This document shows positions 51,802 to 59,931 of a stretch of DNA of 59,931 nt, one piece after another (position 1 is the stretch's first letter; each line of letters starts with the position of its first letter). The DNA lies in assembly GCA_020436225.1 (NCBI GenBank), contig JAGQYE010000006.1:1-59931 (forward strand), in the 5' to 3' direction. The position numbers were made by a program, and so were the translations under genes. The stretch comes from Bacteroidota bacterium. Lineage in GTDB: Bacteria; Bacteroidota; Bacteroidia; Chitinophagales; JADIYW01. Below the pieces are notes generated by a model. The model saw nothing but the letters and a program-made list of their open reading frames with translations, was not told the DNA's origin and searched no databases.

Positions 51802-52742
51802 TTTTTCTTTCTAAAAAAAGCAACAAAAACAATTGAACACAATATACACATCGACATCACGATAGTGAATGCAAAGCGATGATGTTGAAATGGCAAGTCG
51901 ATATTCATACCATAAATGCCGGCAATTAATGTAGGCAACATCAACGCAATAGTAACAGCCGTTAAACGATTAACGACATGTCCTAAATTATTAGAAATAA
52001 TCGAAGCAAAAGCGCCCATCATATTTCCTAAAATATTAGAATACACATTCGCCATTTCTAATGCTTGTGAATTGTCTATCAAAATATCTTGCAATTTTTC
52101 TTTCGCAAATTCATCTTCTTTAATTTCTAAAAAATCGTTGCGTTGAATTTTCAGCAAGACTAATTCATCAGCTCGTAAATCATTCACAAAATAAATCATG
52201 GCTTTTTGTAGATGTAGTAATTTATTTAATTCTTGATTTCTGCTGGAATAATTCAATTCTTTTTCAATCAATGAAATGCGTTTATTAATTTCTCTTAGAT
52301 AATGCAAGAAATAATAAATATTACGTTCAAAAATTTTGATTACAAAATGTTTCCGATTTTGAATATCGCTATCTTTTACAATATTGCGTTCAAACCATTC
52401 AATCAATGGATTTTTCAACGAACAAACTGTAACAATCATATCAGGAACAATAATAATTCCAACCGGAATAGTAATATAAGTAGCTTCATCTTCTTTATCA
52501 AAACCTTCGTTTAAAATTGGTGTATTGATAACGATTAATTGCGCATTTTCTTGCTTTTCGTAACGCGAACGTTCGTACTGGTCGATACAATCTACAATAT
52601 AAGAAAATGGAATAAGGTGTTTATTGGCAAAATTTTCCAACTCTGCCATATCAAATGGCGGTTCAATATTTATCCAACAATCTTTTTGTGCTTGTTGGAT
52701 AATTTGCATATTCTCTCCTTCTCTTTTGTATATTTTAATCAT
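51792..52742 (-). CDS. corA: CorA-type magnesium/divalent cation transporter
   Basis: 316 aa. The cytoplasmic domain (about 1-250) includes CWINIEPPFDMAELENFANK and DQYERSRYEKQENAQLIVIN, and two C-terminal membrane helices are joined by the signature loop YGMNIDLPF (GMN selectivity filter). The basic C-terminus FFRKKKWL is also typical. It forms a pentameric Mg2+/Co2+ channel. The first ATG (52742) gives the family's usual opening MIKIYKREG; another ATG at 52709 follows an AAGGAG-like stretch and cannot be fully excluded. Confidence 0.9.
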   Translation of the reverse strand: MIKIYKREGENMQIIQQAQKDCWINIEPPFDMAELENFANKHLIPFSYIVDCIDQYERSRYEKQENAQLIVINTPILNEGFDKEDEATYITIPVGIIIVPDMIVTVCSLKNPLIEWFERNIVKDSDIQNRKHFVIKIFERNIYYFLHYLREINKRISLIEKELNYSSRNQELNKLLHLQKAMIYFVNDLRADELVLLKIQRNDFLEIKEDEFAKEKLQDILIDNSQALEMANVYSNILGNMMGAFASIISNNLGHVVNRLTAVTIALMLPTLIAGIYGMNIDLPFQHHRFAFTIVMSMCILCSIVFVAFFRKKKWL

Positions 52743-52750
52743 TTGATTTC

Positions 52751-53527
52751 TTATACATTAATAATTCCTGAAAAAACTAAAGTTGCCGGTCCTTTCAACC
52801 AAATATCCGAAAATGTATTTGCATTTTGTACAAAGCTCACCGATAAAATTCCACCCGGCGTTTGAATAGAAATATTTTCTTTATTTCCGAATTTATTTGC
52901 TACGCTCAAAGCCACTGCAACCGTACCTGTTCCACAAGACAAAGTTTCGTCTTCCACGCCACGTTCATACGTGCGCATATATATATTATTGTCGATGATT
53001 TCTACAAAGTTAACGTTGATACCTTCCTTTGCGTATGTTTCATTATATCGAATTTGATGAGCTTCTTTTATGATATCTAATTTTTTTAAATCATTTAAAA
53101 ACCGAACATAATGTGGCGAGCCTGTAAATAACTCAAAATCTTCTGTAGATATTGCATGGATATTGTTTACATCAATCATTTTCAACTCTACTTCATTCCC
53201 AGAAATTTTATATTCGTGTTCGCCATCTACTGCAATAAAAACGCCACTTTCTCCAACTAATTTCAAATGCTGCGCAAAAGCACAAATACATCTTCCTCCA
53301 TTGCCACACATTGTTCCTTCTTTGCCATCTGCATTGTAATAAATCATTCTGAAATCATAAGCTTCAGCTGTTTCTAAAAGCATTAATCCATCTGCACCAA
53401 TGCCGAATTTCCTATCGCAAAGTTGTTGAACTAATGAAAAATTTTCTTTTGGAAAGAATGAATTTCTATTATCAATCAAAACAAAATCATTTCCTGTTCC
53501 TTGATATTTATAAAAGTTGAATTGCAT
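52751..53527 (-). CDS. dapF: Diaminopimelate epimerase
   Basis: 258 aa from the ATG at 53527 (a TTG two codons earlier is ignored). DapF converts LL- to meso-diaminopimelate for peptidoglycan and lysine. The two active-site cysteines lie in GTMCGNGGRCICAFAQH and DETLSCGTGTVAVALS. The N-terminal FYKYQGTGNDFVLIDNRNSF and the middle HYVRF segment are typical. It lies eight bases upstream of corA and is probably co-transcribed with it and the AI-2E gene. Confidence 0.96.
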   Translation of the reverse strand: MQFNFYKYQGTGNDFVLIDNRNSFFPKENFSLVQQLCDRKFGIGADGLMLLETAEAYDFRMIYYNADGKEGTMCGNGGRCICAFAQHLKLVGESGVFIAVDGEHEYKISGNEVELKMIDVNNIHAISTEDFELFTGSPHYVRFLNDLKKLDIIKEAHQIRYNETYAKEGINVNFVEIIDNNIYMRTYERGVEDETLSCGTGTVAVALSVANKFGNKENISIQTPGGILSVSFVQNANTFSDIWLKGPATLVFSGIINV

Positions 53528-53661
53528 ACTCAAAAGTACAGCATTACTTCAATATTAATTCAAAAAACGGATTAACTTTTTTTAACCAGCATCTTAAAAA
53601 CATTGAGCTATAAATTTGTTCTTAGGTATATATTTTGTAATCATTCAAATAAAAAAGTTAT

Positions 53662-55155
53662 ATGAAAAAAATTGCAGGTTATTTTTTGATAGGCATTATT
53701 AGTGCATTTGCAGCATTAGCCATTTCTCATTTTTTTGCAAACAAAACAAAGTATTCATTTAACCAAAATTCATCCGACAACACAGCTTTTAAATTAGCAA
53801 GTTACAATGGAAACTTACCGAATGATGCATTTATTGGTGCAGCAAAAGTAAGTACACCGGCAGTTGTCCATATCAATACTAAAATTAAGCCTGCAAAATC
53901 GGATAAAAGTATGCGGAACATGAATCCGTTTTATCAATTTTTTGGCGACCCATTTGGTGGTTCACCATTTGATATGCCACAACAAGAACAAGAAGCATCA
54001 GGTTCTGGTGTAATCATTAGTGCTGATGGTTATATCGTTACCAACAACCACGTTATTGATGGAGCAGATGAAATTCACGTCAGTTTAAACGACAATAGAG
54101 AATACGATGCCAAAGTAATTGGTAGAGATGCTAATACCGATTTAGCAGTTTTAAAAATTGATGCAAAAGATTTAAACTTTCTTACGTTTGGCAATTCTGA
54201 TGAAGTACAAGTAGGCCAATGGGTTTTAGCTGTTGGTAATCCATTTAATTTAGCTTCTACAGTTACAGCCGGAATCGTTTCTGCCAAAACAAGAAACATC
54301 AACATTCTTAGAGAAAAAGCCGGCAATTTAGCTATTGAATCGTTCATACAAACGGATGCTGCCGTAAATCCCGGAAATAGTGGTGGTGCTTTAGTAGATT
54401 TAAACGGCAATTTAATTGGAATAAATTCTGCTATTGCCACTCCAACAGGTTCGTATGCGGGTTATTCTTTTGCCATTCCATCTAATTTAGTTCAAAAAGT
54501 AGTAAAAGATATAATAGATTATGGCATTGTTCAGCGTGGTTTTTTAGGCGTTAGCATTCGTGATTTGGATGAAGAATTAGCAAAAGATTTAAAAATAAAA
54601 GAAATAAAAGGTGCATATATCGCAGAAGTAAATAAAGGTAGCGCAGCCGAAGAATGTGGAATTAAACGTGGAGATGTAATTTTAAAAGTGGGTGATGTAG
54701 AAATAAAAAATACAGCCGATTTACAAGAACATGTTGCCCGTTATCGACCTGGAGACAAAGTAAGTTTAGAGATTTTCAGAGATGGAAATATCATTACCAA
54801 AGATGCAATTTTAAAATCGAAAGAAAATACGACTGCATTATTAACTAAGAAAGATGAACCAAAATCAGGTAATGTATTAGATAATTTAGGCATCAAAGTA
54901 GAATCTTTGAGTAGCTTAGAAGCAAAAAAATTAGGAGTAAATGGTGGATTAAGAGTTACAGAAATTAATGATGGCATCATCAAAGAGAACACAGATATGC
55001 AAGTAGGTTTTGTCATTATTGGAGTAAACAATAGAGCCGTTTCAAGCAAAGATGATTTAATAGATTTAATAGAAGGAAATCAAGGAAATGGAATTTTAAT
55101 TCAAGGAAAATATCCAAATCAAAACGGCTTAAAATATTACGCATTTGGTTATTAA
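53662..55155 (+). CDS. degP: Periplasmic serine protease of the Do/HtrA family
   Basis: 497 aa. An N-terminal signal or anchor (about 5-24) is followed by a trypsin-like domain with the complete triad: His130 in VTNNHVIDGAD, Asp160 in DANTDLAVLKI and Ser240 in NPGNSGGALVDLNG. Two PDZ domains follow (about 285-385 and 400-495), the first with GFLGVSIRDLDEE. This is the DegP/DegQ layout, acting in quality control of envelope proteins. Between signal and protease there is a short linker rich in Met, Gln and Pro. A strong terminator follows. Confidence 0.94.
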   Translation: MKKIAGYFLIGIISAFAALAISHFFANKTKYSFNQNSSDNTAFKLASYNGNLPNDAFIGAAKVSTPAVVHINTKIKPAKSDKSMRNMNPFYQFFGDPFGGSPFDMPQQEQEASGSGVIISADGYIVTNNHVIDGADEIHVSLNDNREYDAKVIGRDANTDLAVLKIDAKDLNFLTFGNSDEVQVGQWVLAVGNPFNLASTVTAGIVSAKTRNINILREKAGNLAIESFIQTDAAVNPGNSGGALVDLNGNLIGINSAIATPTGSYAGYSFAIPSNLVQKVVKDIIDYGIVQRGFLGVSIRDLDEELAKDLKIKEIKGAYIAEVNKGSAAEECGIKRGDVILKVGDVEIKNTADLQEHVARYRPGDKVSLEIFRDGNIITKDAILKSKENTTALLTKKDEPKSGNVLDNLGIKVESLSSLEAKKLGVNGGLRVTEINDGIIKENTDMQVGFVIIGVNNRAVSSKDDLIDLIEGNQGNGILIQGKYPNQNGLKYYAFGY

Positions 55156-55182
55156 TTTTATTATTAAAAAGAAAACATTAAA

Positions 55183-55210
55183 GCTACAAGATTTCTCTTG
55201 TGGCTTTTTT
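55183..55210 (+). terminator. Terminator of the HtrA gene
   Basis: A 9-bp stem, GCTACAAGA with TCTTGTGGC (one G-T pair) and a short loop, is followed by six T residues. Confidence 0.85.
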
Positions 55211-55229
55211 ATTTTTATCTTGTTTATAG

Positions 55230-55940
55230 ATGTCGAATTCATTTTTTCAATTCAAACAATTTAGAATAGAACAAGATAAATGTGCGATGAAAGTATGCAC
55301 AGATTCTTGCATTTTTGGTGCGTGGATTTCTGTTCCACATTCAACTAAACAAATCTTAGATATTGGCACAGGCACCGGTTTATTGAGTTTAATGTTAGCA
55401 CAAAAATCTACAGCTAACATAACGGCAATTGAAATAGATAAAGATGCTTATGCTCAAGCAAAATTTAATTTTGAAAACAGCAAATGGAAAGAAAGCATAT
55501 CAATTATTTTAGGCGATTTAAGAACTTATTCGTTTGATAAAAAATTTGATTTTATCATTTGCAATCCGCCGTTTTTTAAAGACAAAATTGTTTCTTATAC
55601 TACAGCGGAACAAATTGCCAAACATTCCACGCATCTTCAAATTGAAGAACTGTTTTTTGCAATTGATAAGTTATTGCAGCAAGATGGAAAATGCGCTTTA
55701 CTTTTTCCTTATTTTAGAAAAGAAGAAATTGAGAAAATAGCAGCTCAATATCATCTTCAATTAGAAAAAACTTTATATCTAAAACAAACTCCAAATCACG
55801 ATTTCTTTCGATATATTGCCTTGTTTTCAAAAGATAAAGTTGAAAGAATAGAACATCAATCTTTTTCCATAAAAGACAAACAAGATTCATATTCTGAAGA
55901 AATTAAAAACTTACTCCAGCCCTATTATCTTAATTTATAA
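55230..55940 (+). CDS. tRNA1(Val) A37 N6-methyltransferase-like enzyme
   Basis: 236 aa class I SAM-dependent methyltransferase. The SAM loop is LDIGTGTGLLSLMLAQKS, the acidic ribose-binding residue is in ITAIEIDKDAY, and the catalytic adenine N6 motif is NPPFF in FDFIICNPPFFKD. An N-terminal segment, FQFKQFRIEQDKCAMKVCTD, matches TrmN6 (YfiC), which methylates A37 of tRNA-Val. Close relatives methylate other targets, so the substrate is a family-level call. It is followed eight bases later by an open frame that leads into the PhoD gene. Confidence 0.87.
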   Translation: MSNSFFQFKQFRIEQDKCAMKVCTDSCIFGAWISVPHSTKQILDIGTGTGLLSLMLAQKSTANITAIEIDKDAYAQAKFNFENSKWKESISIILGDLRTYSFDKKFDFIICNPPFFKDKIVSYTTAEQIAKHSTHLQIEELFFAIDKLLQQDGKCALLFPYFRKEEIEKIAAQYHLQLEKTLYLKQTPNHDFFRYIALFSKDKVERIEHQSFSIKDKQDSYSEEIKNLLQPYYLNL

Positions 55941-55983
55941 ATAAAATTTGACTGAATTGATTTCATTTAAAGTTAGTAACTTT

Positions 55984-57846
55984 ATGAAAACACCAGCAAT
56001 GAAGCAATTTTTATTTTTCATCCTTTTCTCCACTTTTATACACAACAATGTTTCGGCAAATGGACCGATTGACATTACAGAGCGTTCTATGGTGGATACT
56101 TCATTAGTTCCTTTTTATCATGGCGTTGCATCAACAGATCCAACATCTTCTGCTGTTATCATTTGGACACGCGTTACGCCGGAAATAGAAGGTGCAGTTA
56201 ATGGAACTTGGCGAGTGGCTTTAGATACAAACTTTACTTCGATAATAAAATCAGGAAATTTTACAGCCGACAGCACCAGCGATTATTGTGTAAGTATTGA
56301 TGTAACAGGGCTTCAACCCAATACTTGGTATTTTTACGAGTTTACAGCTTTAGGTAGAAACTCATTGACAGGAAGAACGAAAACTGCACCAATTGGAGGT
56401 GTTAGTCAACTGCGTTTTGCTTTTGTTTCTTGCGCAAATTATAAAAATGGATATTACAATGTCTATAATAGATTAAAAGATAGAAATGACATTGATGCCA
56501 TTTTACATCTCGGCGATTATATTTATGAATATTCAAATAGCTTAGCAGTTCGTCCAGGTCAGTTACCCGACCACGAAATAGTACAATTGGCAGATTACCG
56601 ACAACGATATTCTTCACATCGTTTAGATCCTGCATTGATGCGATTACATCAGCAGTTTCCATTTATTACCGTTTGGGACGATCACGAAGTGGCAAATAAT
56701 TCATATAGTACTGGCGCAGATAACCATCAACCTGCAACTGAAGGACCTTGGGCTATTAGAAAATCTGCCGGAGAACAAGCTAACAACGAATGGCTGCCTA
56801 AAAGATTAACCTACGGAAATGATATTACAAGAATTTGGCGCAAATTCAACTTTGGAAACCTTGCTGAATTATTTATGTTAGACACACGTTTGTTTGCAAG
56901 AAGTAAACAAGGTGGGAATCCAAATGATACTTCTCGACATTTATTGGGCGATGAACAATTTGAATGGCTAAAACAAGAATTATTGAACTCTACAGCTAAA
57001 TGGAAAATATTAGGACAGCAAGTGATGATGGGCAATTTGACACCATTTGGTATTATGTTGAACGACGACCAATGGGATGGATATAATGCTGAAAGAAAGA
57101 AATTATACGATTTCATCTTAAACAATAATATCAAAAATGTGATTGTTTTAACAGGCGATATTCATACTGCTTGGGCAATGGATTTACCTTACAACACATC
57201 TACTTACAATCCAAATACTGGTGCCGGTTCGGTTGGAGTTGAGTTTGTTTGTAGTAGTGTTACATCTGCATCTTCTCCTATTCCTTTGGATCCTTTATAT
57301 CCAATAATTTCTGCTGTATTACCTCATATAAAATATGTTGACTTATACAAAAAGGGTTATGGCATTTTAGATTTAAAAGAAAACGTAGCGCAAGGAGATT
57401 TTTATTCTGTTGCAACAATTACAAAATTAGATACTGCTCAACAATATGAAACCGGATATTATACTTTAGACGGCACACGATGGTTGAAAAAAGCGAGTAG
57501 TCCAACCATTTTACTTCAAGCGCCACATTATTATGCTCCTGAAAGCCCGAGAACAGAATTAACAACCGGGATTAAAACAAAATCGACAGATTTAATTGTT
57601 TTAAGTGCTTATCCAAATCCATTTATTGATAGAATTCTTATTCAATTTAATACAGCAATAAACTCTAATGTTCAATTAAATGTTTATGATTTAAGTGGAC
57701 GTTTAGTTAAACAAAATAATTTAGGTTATCTTACAAAAGGATTATACAACAAAACGATATATTTGAATAATTTAGCAAGTGGATTGTATAAGATTATACT
57801 AACTAACAACAACGATATCATTGAACGAACAATAGAAAAATTTTAA
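55984..57846 (+). CDS. Secreted PhoD-like alkaline phosphatase with T9SS sorting tail
   Basis: 620 aa from the ATG at 55984 (MKTPAMKQFLFFILF, a normal signal peptide; the longer frame uses a TTG). A fibronectin-like N-terminal PhoD domain (about 45-130, VASTDPTSSAVIIWTRVTPE) precedes the catalytic domain, with SCANYKNGYYNVYN, LHLGDYIYEY, TVWDDHEVANNSY, and VIVLTGDIHTAWAMDLPYN. The last 85 residues (AYPNPFIDRILIQF, then LASGLYKIILTNN) are a type A T9SS sorting domain. The enzyme therefore scavenges phosphate from phosphate esters outside the cell. It is followed after three bases by the YfiT gene. Confidence 0.92.
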   Translation: MKTPAMKQFLFFILFSTFIHNNVSANGPIDITERSMVDTSLVPFYHGVASTDPTSSAVIIWTRVTPEIEGAVNGTWRVALDTNFTSIIKSGNFTADSTSDYCVSIDVTGLQPNTWYFYEFTALGRNSLTGRTKTAPIGGVSQLRFAFVSCANYKNGYYNVYNRLKDRNDIDAILHLGDYIYEYSNSLAVRPGQLPDHEIVQLADYRQRYSSHRLDPALMRLHQQFPFITVWDDHEVANNSYSTGADNHQPATEGPWAIRKSAGEQANNEWLPKRLTYGNDITRIWRKFNFGNLAELFMLDTRLFARSKQGGNPNDTSRHLLGDEQFEWLKQELLNSTAKWKILGQQVMMGNLTPFGIMLNDDQWDGYNAERKKLYDFILNNNIKNVIVLTGDIHTAWAMDLPYNTSTYNPNTGAGSVGVEFVCSSVTSASSPIPLDPLYPIISAVLPHIKYVDLYKKGYGILDLKENVAQGDFYSVATITKLDTAQQYETGYYTLDGTRWLKKASSPTILLQAPHYYAPESPRTELTTGIKTKSTDLIVLSAYPNPFIDRILIQFNTAINSNVQLNVYDLSGRLVKQNNLGYLTKGLYNKTIYLNNLASGLYKIILTNNNDIIERTIEKF

Positions 57847-57849
57847 GTT

Positions 57850-58662
57850 ATGGCAACGAAGAAAACAAGTGTTAGAAAAACAACTCAACCAAAGGCAACT
57901 GCTAAGAAAACACCAGCACCCAAAAAAGCAACTCCTAAGTTGAAGCCTAAACCTGTTGTTAAACAAAGCAAAAGTTCAACCGTAAATAAAAAACAGATAA
58001 TCAAAAAAACTGTACCTGTAAAAAAAGTTGTAAGTAAAGCAGTCTTGGGGAACAAAAAAACAGCAGCTGTTAATCCAGTTAAAATAGAAGTATTAGATCC
58101 GAATATTTATCCAATTGGAAAATTTGTTTTACCTGAAAAAATCACAGATAAAGAAATAAAAAAATATATTGACGAGTTGCATCATTTACCTAAACAACTA
58201 AAAAAAGCAACTAAAAAAATTAAACACAAAGAACAACTTCACGCTTCTTACAGAGAAGGTGGATGGGGCATCGACCAGATTATACATCATTTAGCAGACA
58301 GCCATACAAATGCTTTCATCAGGTTTAAATTGGCACTTACTGAAAATAATCCAACCATTAAACCATATAAACAAAATCTTTGGGCAGAAACTCCAGACAT
58401 TCAATTGCCTATCAAAACATCAATTAAATTATTGAAAGTTATCCACCAAAAAATGATTGCTTTGGTAAAAAATATGGATGCTAACGATTTAAAGCGAACC
58501 TATGTAAACCCGGAAACTAATATCACTTTTGTTTTGCAAGAAGCCTTAGCTATGTATGCTTGGCATGGCAAACATCATCTCGGACAAATTGAAGTTGCTA
58601 TAAAAAAATCAAAAGAAGAAAAATCATCAAAAGAAGATGAAAACGATGGTGATGACGATTAA
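57850..58662 (+). CDS. DinB/YfiT-type hydrolase or transferase with a histone H1-like tail
   Basis: 270 aa in two parts. Residues 1-85 are a disordered, very basic tail of Lys, Ala, Pro, Thr and Val (for example KKTPAPKKATPKLKPKPVVK), like bacterial histone H1 tails. Residues 90-255 are a DinB four-helix domain of the YfiT type: YPIGKFVLPEKITD, EGGWGIDQIIHHLADSHTNA then FIRFKLALTENNPTIKPY, and AMYAWHGKHHLGQI, whose histidines form the expected metal site. YfiT-like proteins act as thiol transferases or metal-dependent hydrolases. The acidic C-terminus is also unusual. The gene begins three bases after phoD. Confidence 0.85.
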   Translation: MATKKTSVRKTTQPKATAKKTPAPKKATPKLKPKPVVKQSKSSTVNKKQIIKKTVPVKKVVSKAVLGNKKTAAVNPVKIEVLDPNIYPIGKFVLPEKITDKEIKKYIDELHHLPKQLKKATKKIKHKEQLHASYREGGWGIDQIIHHLADSHTNAFIRFKLALTENNPTIKPYKQNLWAETPDIQLPIKTSIKLLKVIHQKMIALVKNMDANDLKRTYVNPETNITFVLQEALAMYAWHGKHHLGQIEVAIKKSKEEKSSKEDENDGDDD

Positions 58663-58685
58663 AAATATTTTATTTCGCCGATAAA

Positions 58686-59579
58686 TTATTGCGCTAAATT
58701 ATTTGGATAAATTCCTTGTTTAATTTTTCGATGAATAATTTTTGTAACTAATTCTTTTTCTTCGGAATAGGTAACGCCGCACCAATCTTTTCCGGTTGGT
58801 AAAAGTTGAACTTTAATTTTTCCTTCGTTCATCATCTTAGAAACCACTGTCGGAATTAAGAATTCGGCTTTGGGTTCATTAATATTTTCTTGGAAAAATG
58901 CTTGCCATTGTCGCTCTAATTCATCAAACAAGAAACAAGAAAATCCCCAAAAATTCATAGATGCATAACTATTGGCAGGAATTTCTAAGTAAGAGCCATC
59001 GTCATTTTGGTTCTGTAATTTTCCGTCAATCAGGGCAATTTTCGTACGTTCATTAATAGCTATCAATTCATTCTGCTCGTTTAAAGTGCAAACTCCACGA
59101 GAAACCGTTCCGATATCCGACAAAGTATTTTCCAATGGATAACCAACTAAAGAAAAAATTGGAGCATCATTTTCTACTTCTGACAAAAATGTATGTATGG
59201 ATTGGTAAGCTTCTCTCCCATAAAAATCATCAGCATTAATTACAACGAAAGGATTCTTCACTAATTCTTTAGTTGCTAATATTGCTTGACCTGTTCCCCA
59301 TGGTTTTGTTCTTGTTGAAGGCGCTTCTTTCGGTGGTTCTTGAATAGCAAACCTTATCTGAATTTTTCCATTCCATATTTTTAAAAGATGTTCTTGCATG
59401 GCTGGTAGCAAATCATGACGAGTTATTACAACAACATCATTAAAGCCAACTTTCCATGCATCATAAATGGCATAATCCATTAACCATTCGCCACTTGTTC
59501 CAAAACTTGCTGCTTGTTTGATTCCTCCATATCTACTGCCCATTCCGGCAGCCATAATCACCAAAGTAGTATCACTCAT
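58686..59579 (-). CDS. NTP_transferase family nucleotidyltransferase
   Basis: 297 aa with the sugar-1-phosphate nucleotidyltransferase fold. The nucleotide-binding loop is LVIMAAGMGSRYGGIKQAAS, the Mg2+-binding region is PFVVINADDFYG, and further blocks are PWGTGQAILATKEL and EFLIPTVVSKMM with GVTYSEEKE near the C-terminus. Such enzymes make NDP-sugars for surface polysaccharides; the sugar is not predictable from sequence. Sequence and length fit the short, single-domain class. It converges with the YfiT gene and appears monocistronic. Confidence 0.85.
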   Translation of the reverse strand: MSDTTLVIMAAGMGSRYGGIKQAASFGTSGEWLMDYAIYDAWKVGFNDVVVITRHDLLPAMQEHLLKIWNGKIQIRFAIQEPPKEAPSTRTKPWGTGQAILATKELVKNPFVVINADDFYGREAYQSIHTFLSEVENDAPIFSLVGYPLENTLSDIGTVSRGVCTLNEQNELIAINERTKIALIDGKLQNQNDDGSYLEIPANSYASMNFWGFSCFLFDELERQWQAFFQENINEPKAEFLIPTVVSKMMNEGKIKVQLLPTGKDWCGVTYSEEKELVTKIIHRKIKQGIYPNNLAQ

Positions 59580-59709
59580 AATACATAAATAAGAATTGGC
59601 AAATTAGATAAAAAATTGCCGGAAAACAAAATATAAATTGGACAAAATATGTTTTTGTTTCAAAAAAAACTCTATGTCAATAAATTTGAAAATTAATTTA
59701 CTTTCAGCA

Positions 59710-59931
59710 TTAAACAAAAAAATCGGGAGTTAATTCTGCCCCTGGTTTTACTGCATATTCATCTAAATTAGTGATGCCTTCGCTCATCAAAACTTCATCA
59801 TCAATAAAGAAATTTCCGGTGCAAGTTTTGGCATCTCTTTTTAAAATATAATACGCAGCATCTGCCATAATGCTTGGCTTACGAGATGCATTGGCAACTG
59901 ATTCTCCGCCTAATAAATTGACTACAGCAGC
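59710..59931 (-). CDS. C-terminal end of a short-chain dehydrogenase (HSDL2-like), cut by the window edge
   Basis: The last 73 codons of a minus-strand gene are present, with stop TAA at 59710-59712. The sequence has NLLGGESVANASRKPSIMAD, then AYYILKRDAKTCTGNFFIDD and YAVKPGAELTPDFFV, which fits the C-terminus of SDR oxidoreductases of the hydroxysteroid dehydrogenase-like 2 group. The Rossmann fold and the catalytic Tyr-Lys lie outside the window. The 130-base gap 59580-59709 shows no gene or clear hairpin. Confidence 0.8.
   Translation of the reverse strand, partial: AAVVNLLGGESVANASRKPSIMADAAYYILKRDAKTCTGNFFIDDEVLMSEGITNLDEYAVKPGAELTPDFFV

Overview
The window is AT-rich chromosomal DNA (roughly one third G+C by eye) from a member of the Bacteroidota. 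The evidence is several lineage-specific families: a type IX secretion (T9SS) plug protein, T9SS sorting tails on a subtilase and a PhoD phosphatase, TonB-dependent receptors with a carboxypeptidase-like N-terminal domain, DUF4249, GSCFA and DUF5522. Upstream regions also carry TAnnTTTG promoter boxes, and the gene order pheT - coiled-coil protein - zapA - rny fits. The order cannot be fixed from sequence alone; Chitinophagales/Saprospirales-like is my best guess. It reads as ordinary chromosome with a scar at the left edge: an IS3-family end (1-126) followed by a GC-rich, strongly folded intergenic repeat (about 186-420).

Layout. 0.6-7.3 kb: aceK, a YjbR protein, a translationally coupled pair of 7TM sensor kinases whose catalytic defects are complementary, and a GSCFA protein. 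7.3-14.9 kb: T9SS plug and YqgE, then a TonB receptor plus small lipoprotein (probably metal uptake) under twin palindromes and bracketed by two inverted copies of one hairpin, then an M13 peptidase and a GNAT enzyme. 14.9-21.5 kb, minus strand: a TonB receptor/DUF4249 pair and a T9SS subtilase with two paralogous lipoproteins. 21.7-26.4 kb: old yellow enzyme, cysteine synthase, a BtuF-like protein, class I aldolase. 26.4-31.3 kb: a candidate small RNA, an OmpA-like protein, an amino-acid permease, tRNA-Lys(CTT) with a 145-bp tandem repeat built from pieces of that tRNA, and a diheme peroxidase. 31.4-35.3 kb: a metallophosphoesterase and a 508-aa helical-repeat protein divergent from a 49-aa peptide gene, with a dispersed GAAACATAAA motif and hairpins around them. 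35.3-40.2 kb: the rny/zapA/pheT block. 40.3-46.1 kb: a histidine-degradation cluster (hutU, hutI, a hutG-like gene) interrupted by two membrane-protein genes. 46.2-59.9 kb: housekeeping genes (RluA-type pseudouridine synthase, lipB, sugar isomerase, yraN, prfB with its programmed frameshift, corA, dapF, degP, trmN6-like), PhoD, a histone-tailed DinB/YfiT protein, a nucleotidyltransferase and the end of an SDR gene.

Most genes are ordinary core functions. The parts that standard annotation explains least are the split kinase pair, the motif array with its 49-aa peptide, the tRNA-derived tandem repeat, and the twin-palindrome control region of the metal-type TonB receptor. No CRISPR array, rRNA or prophage was seen.
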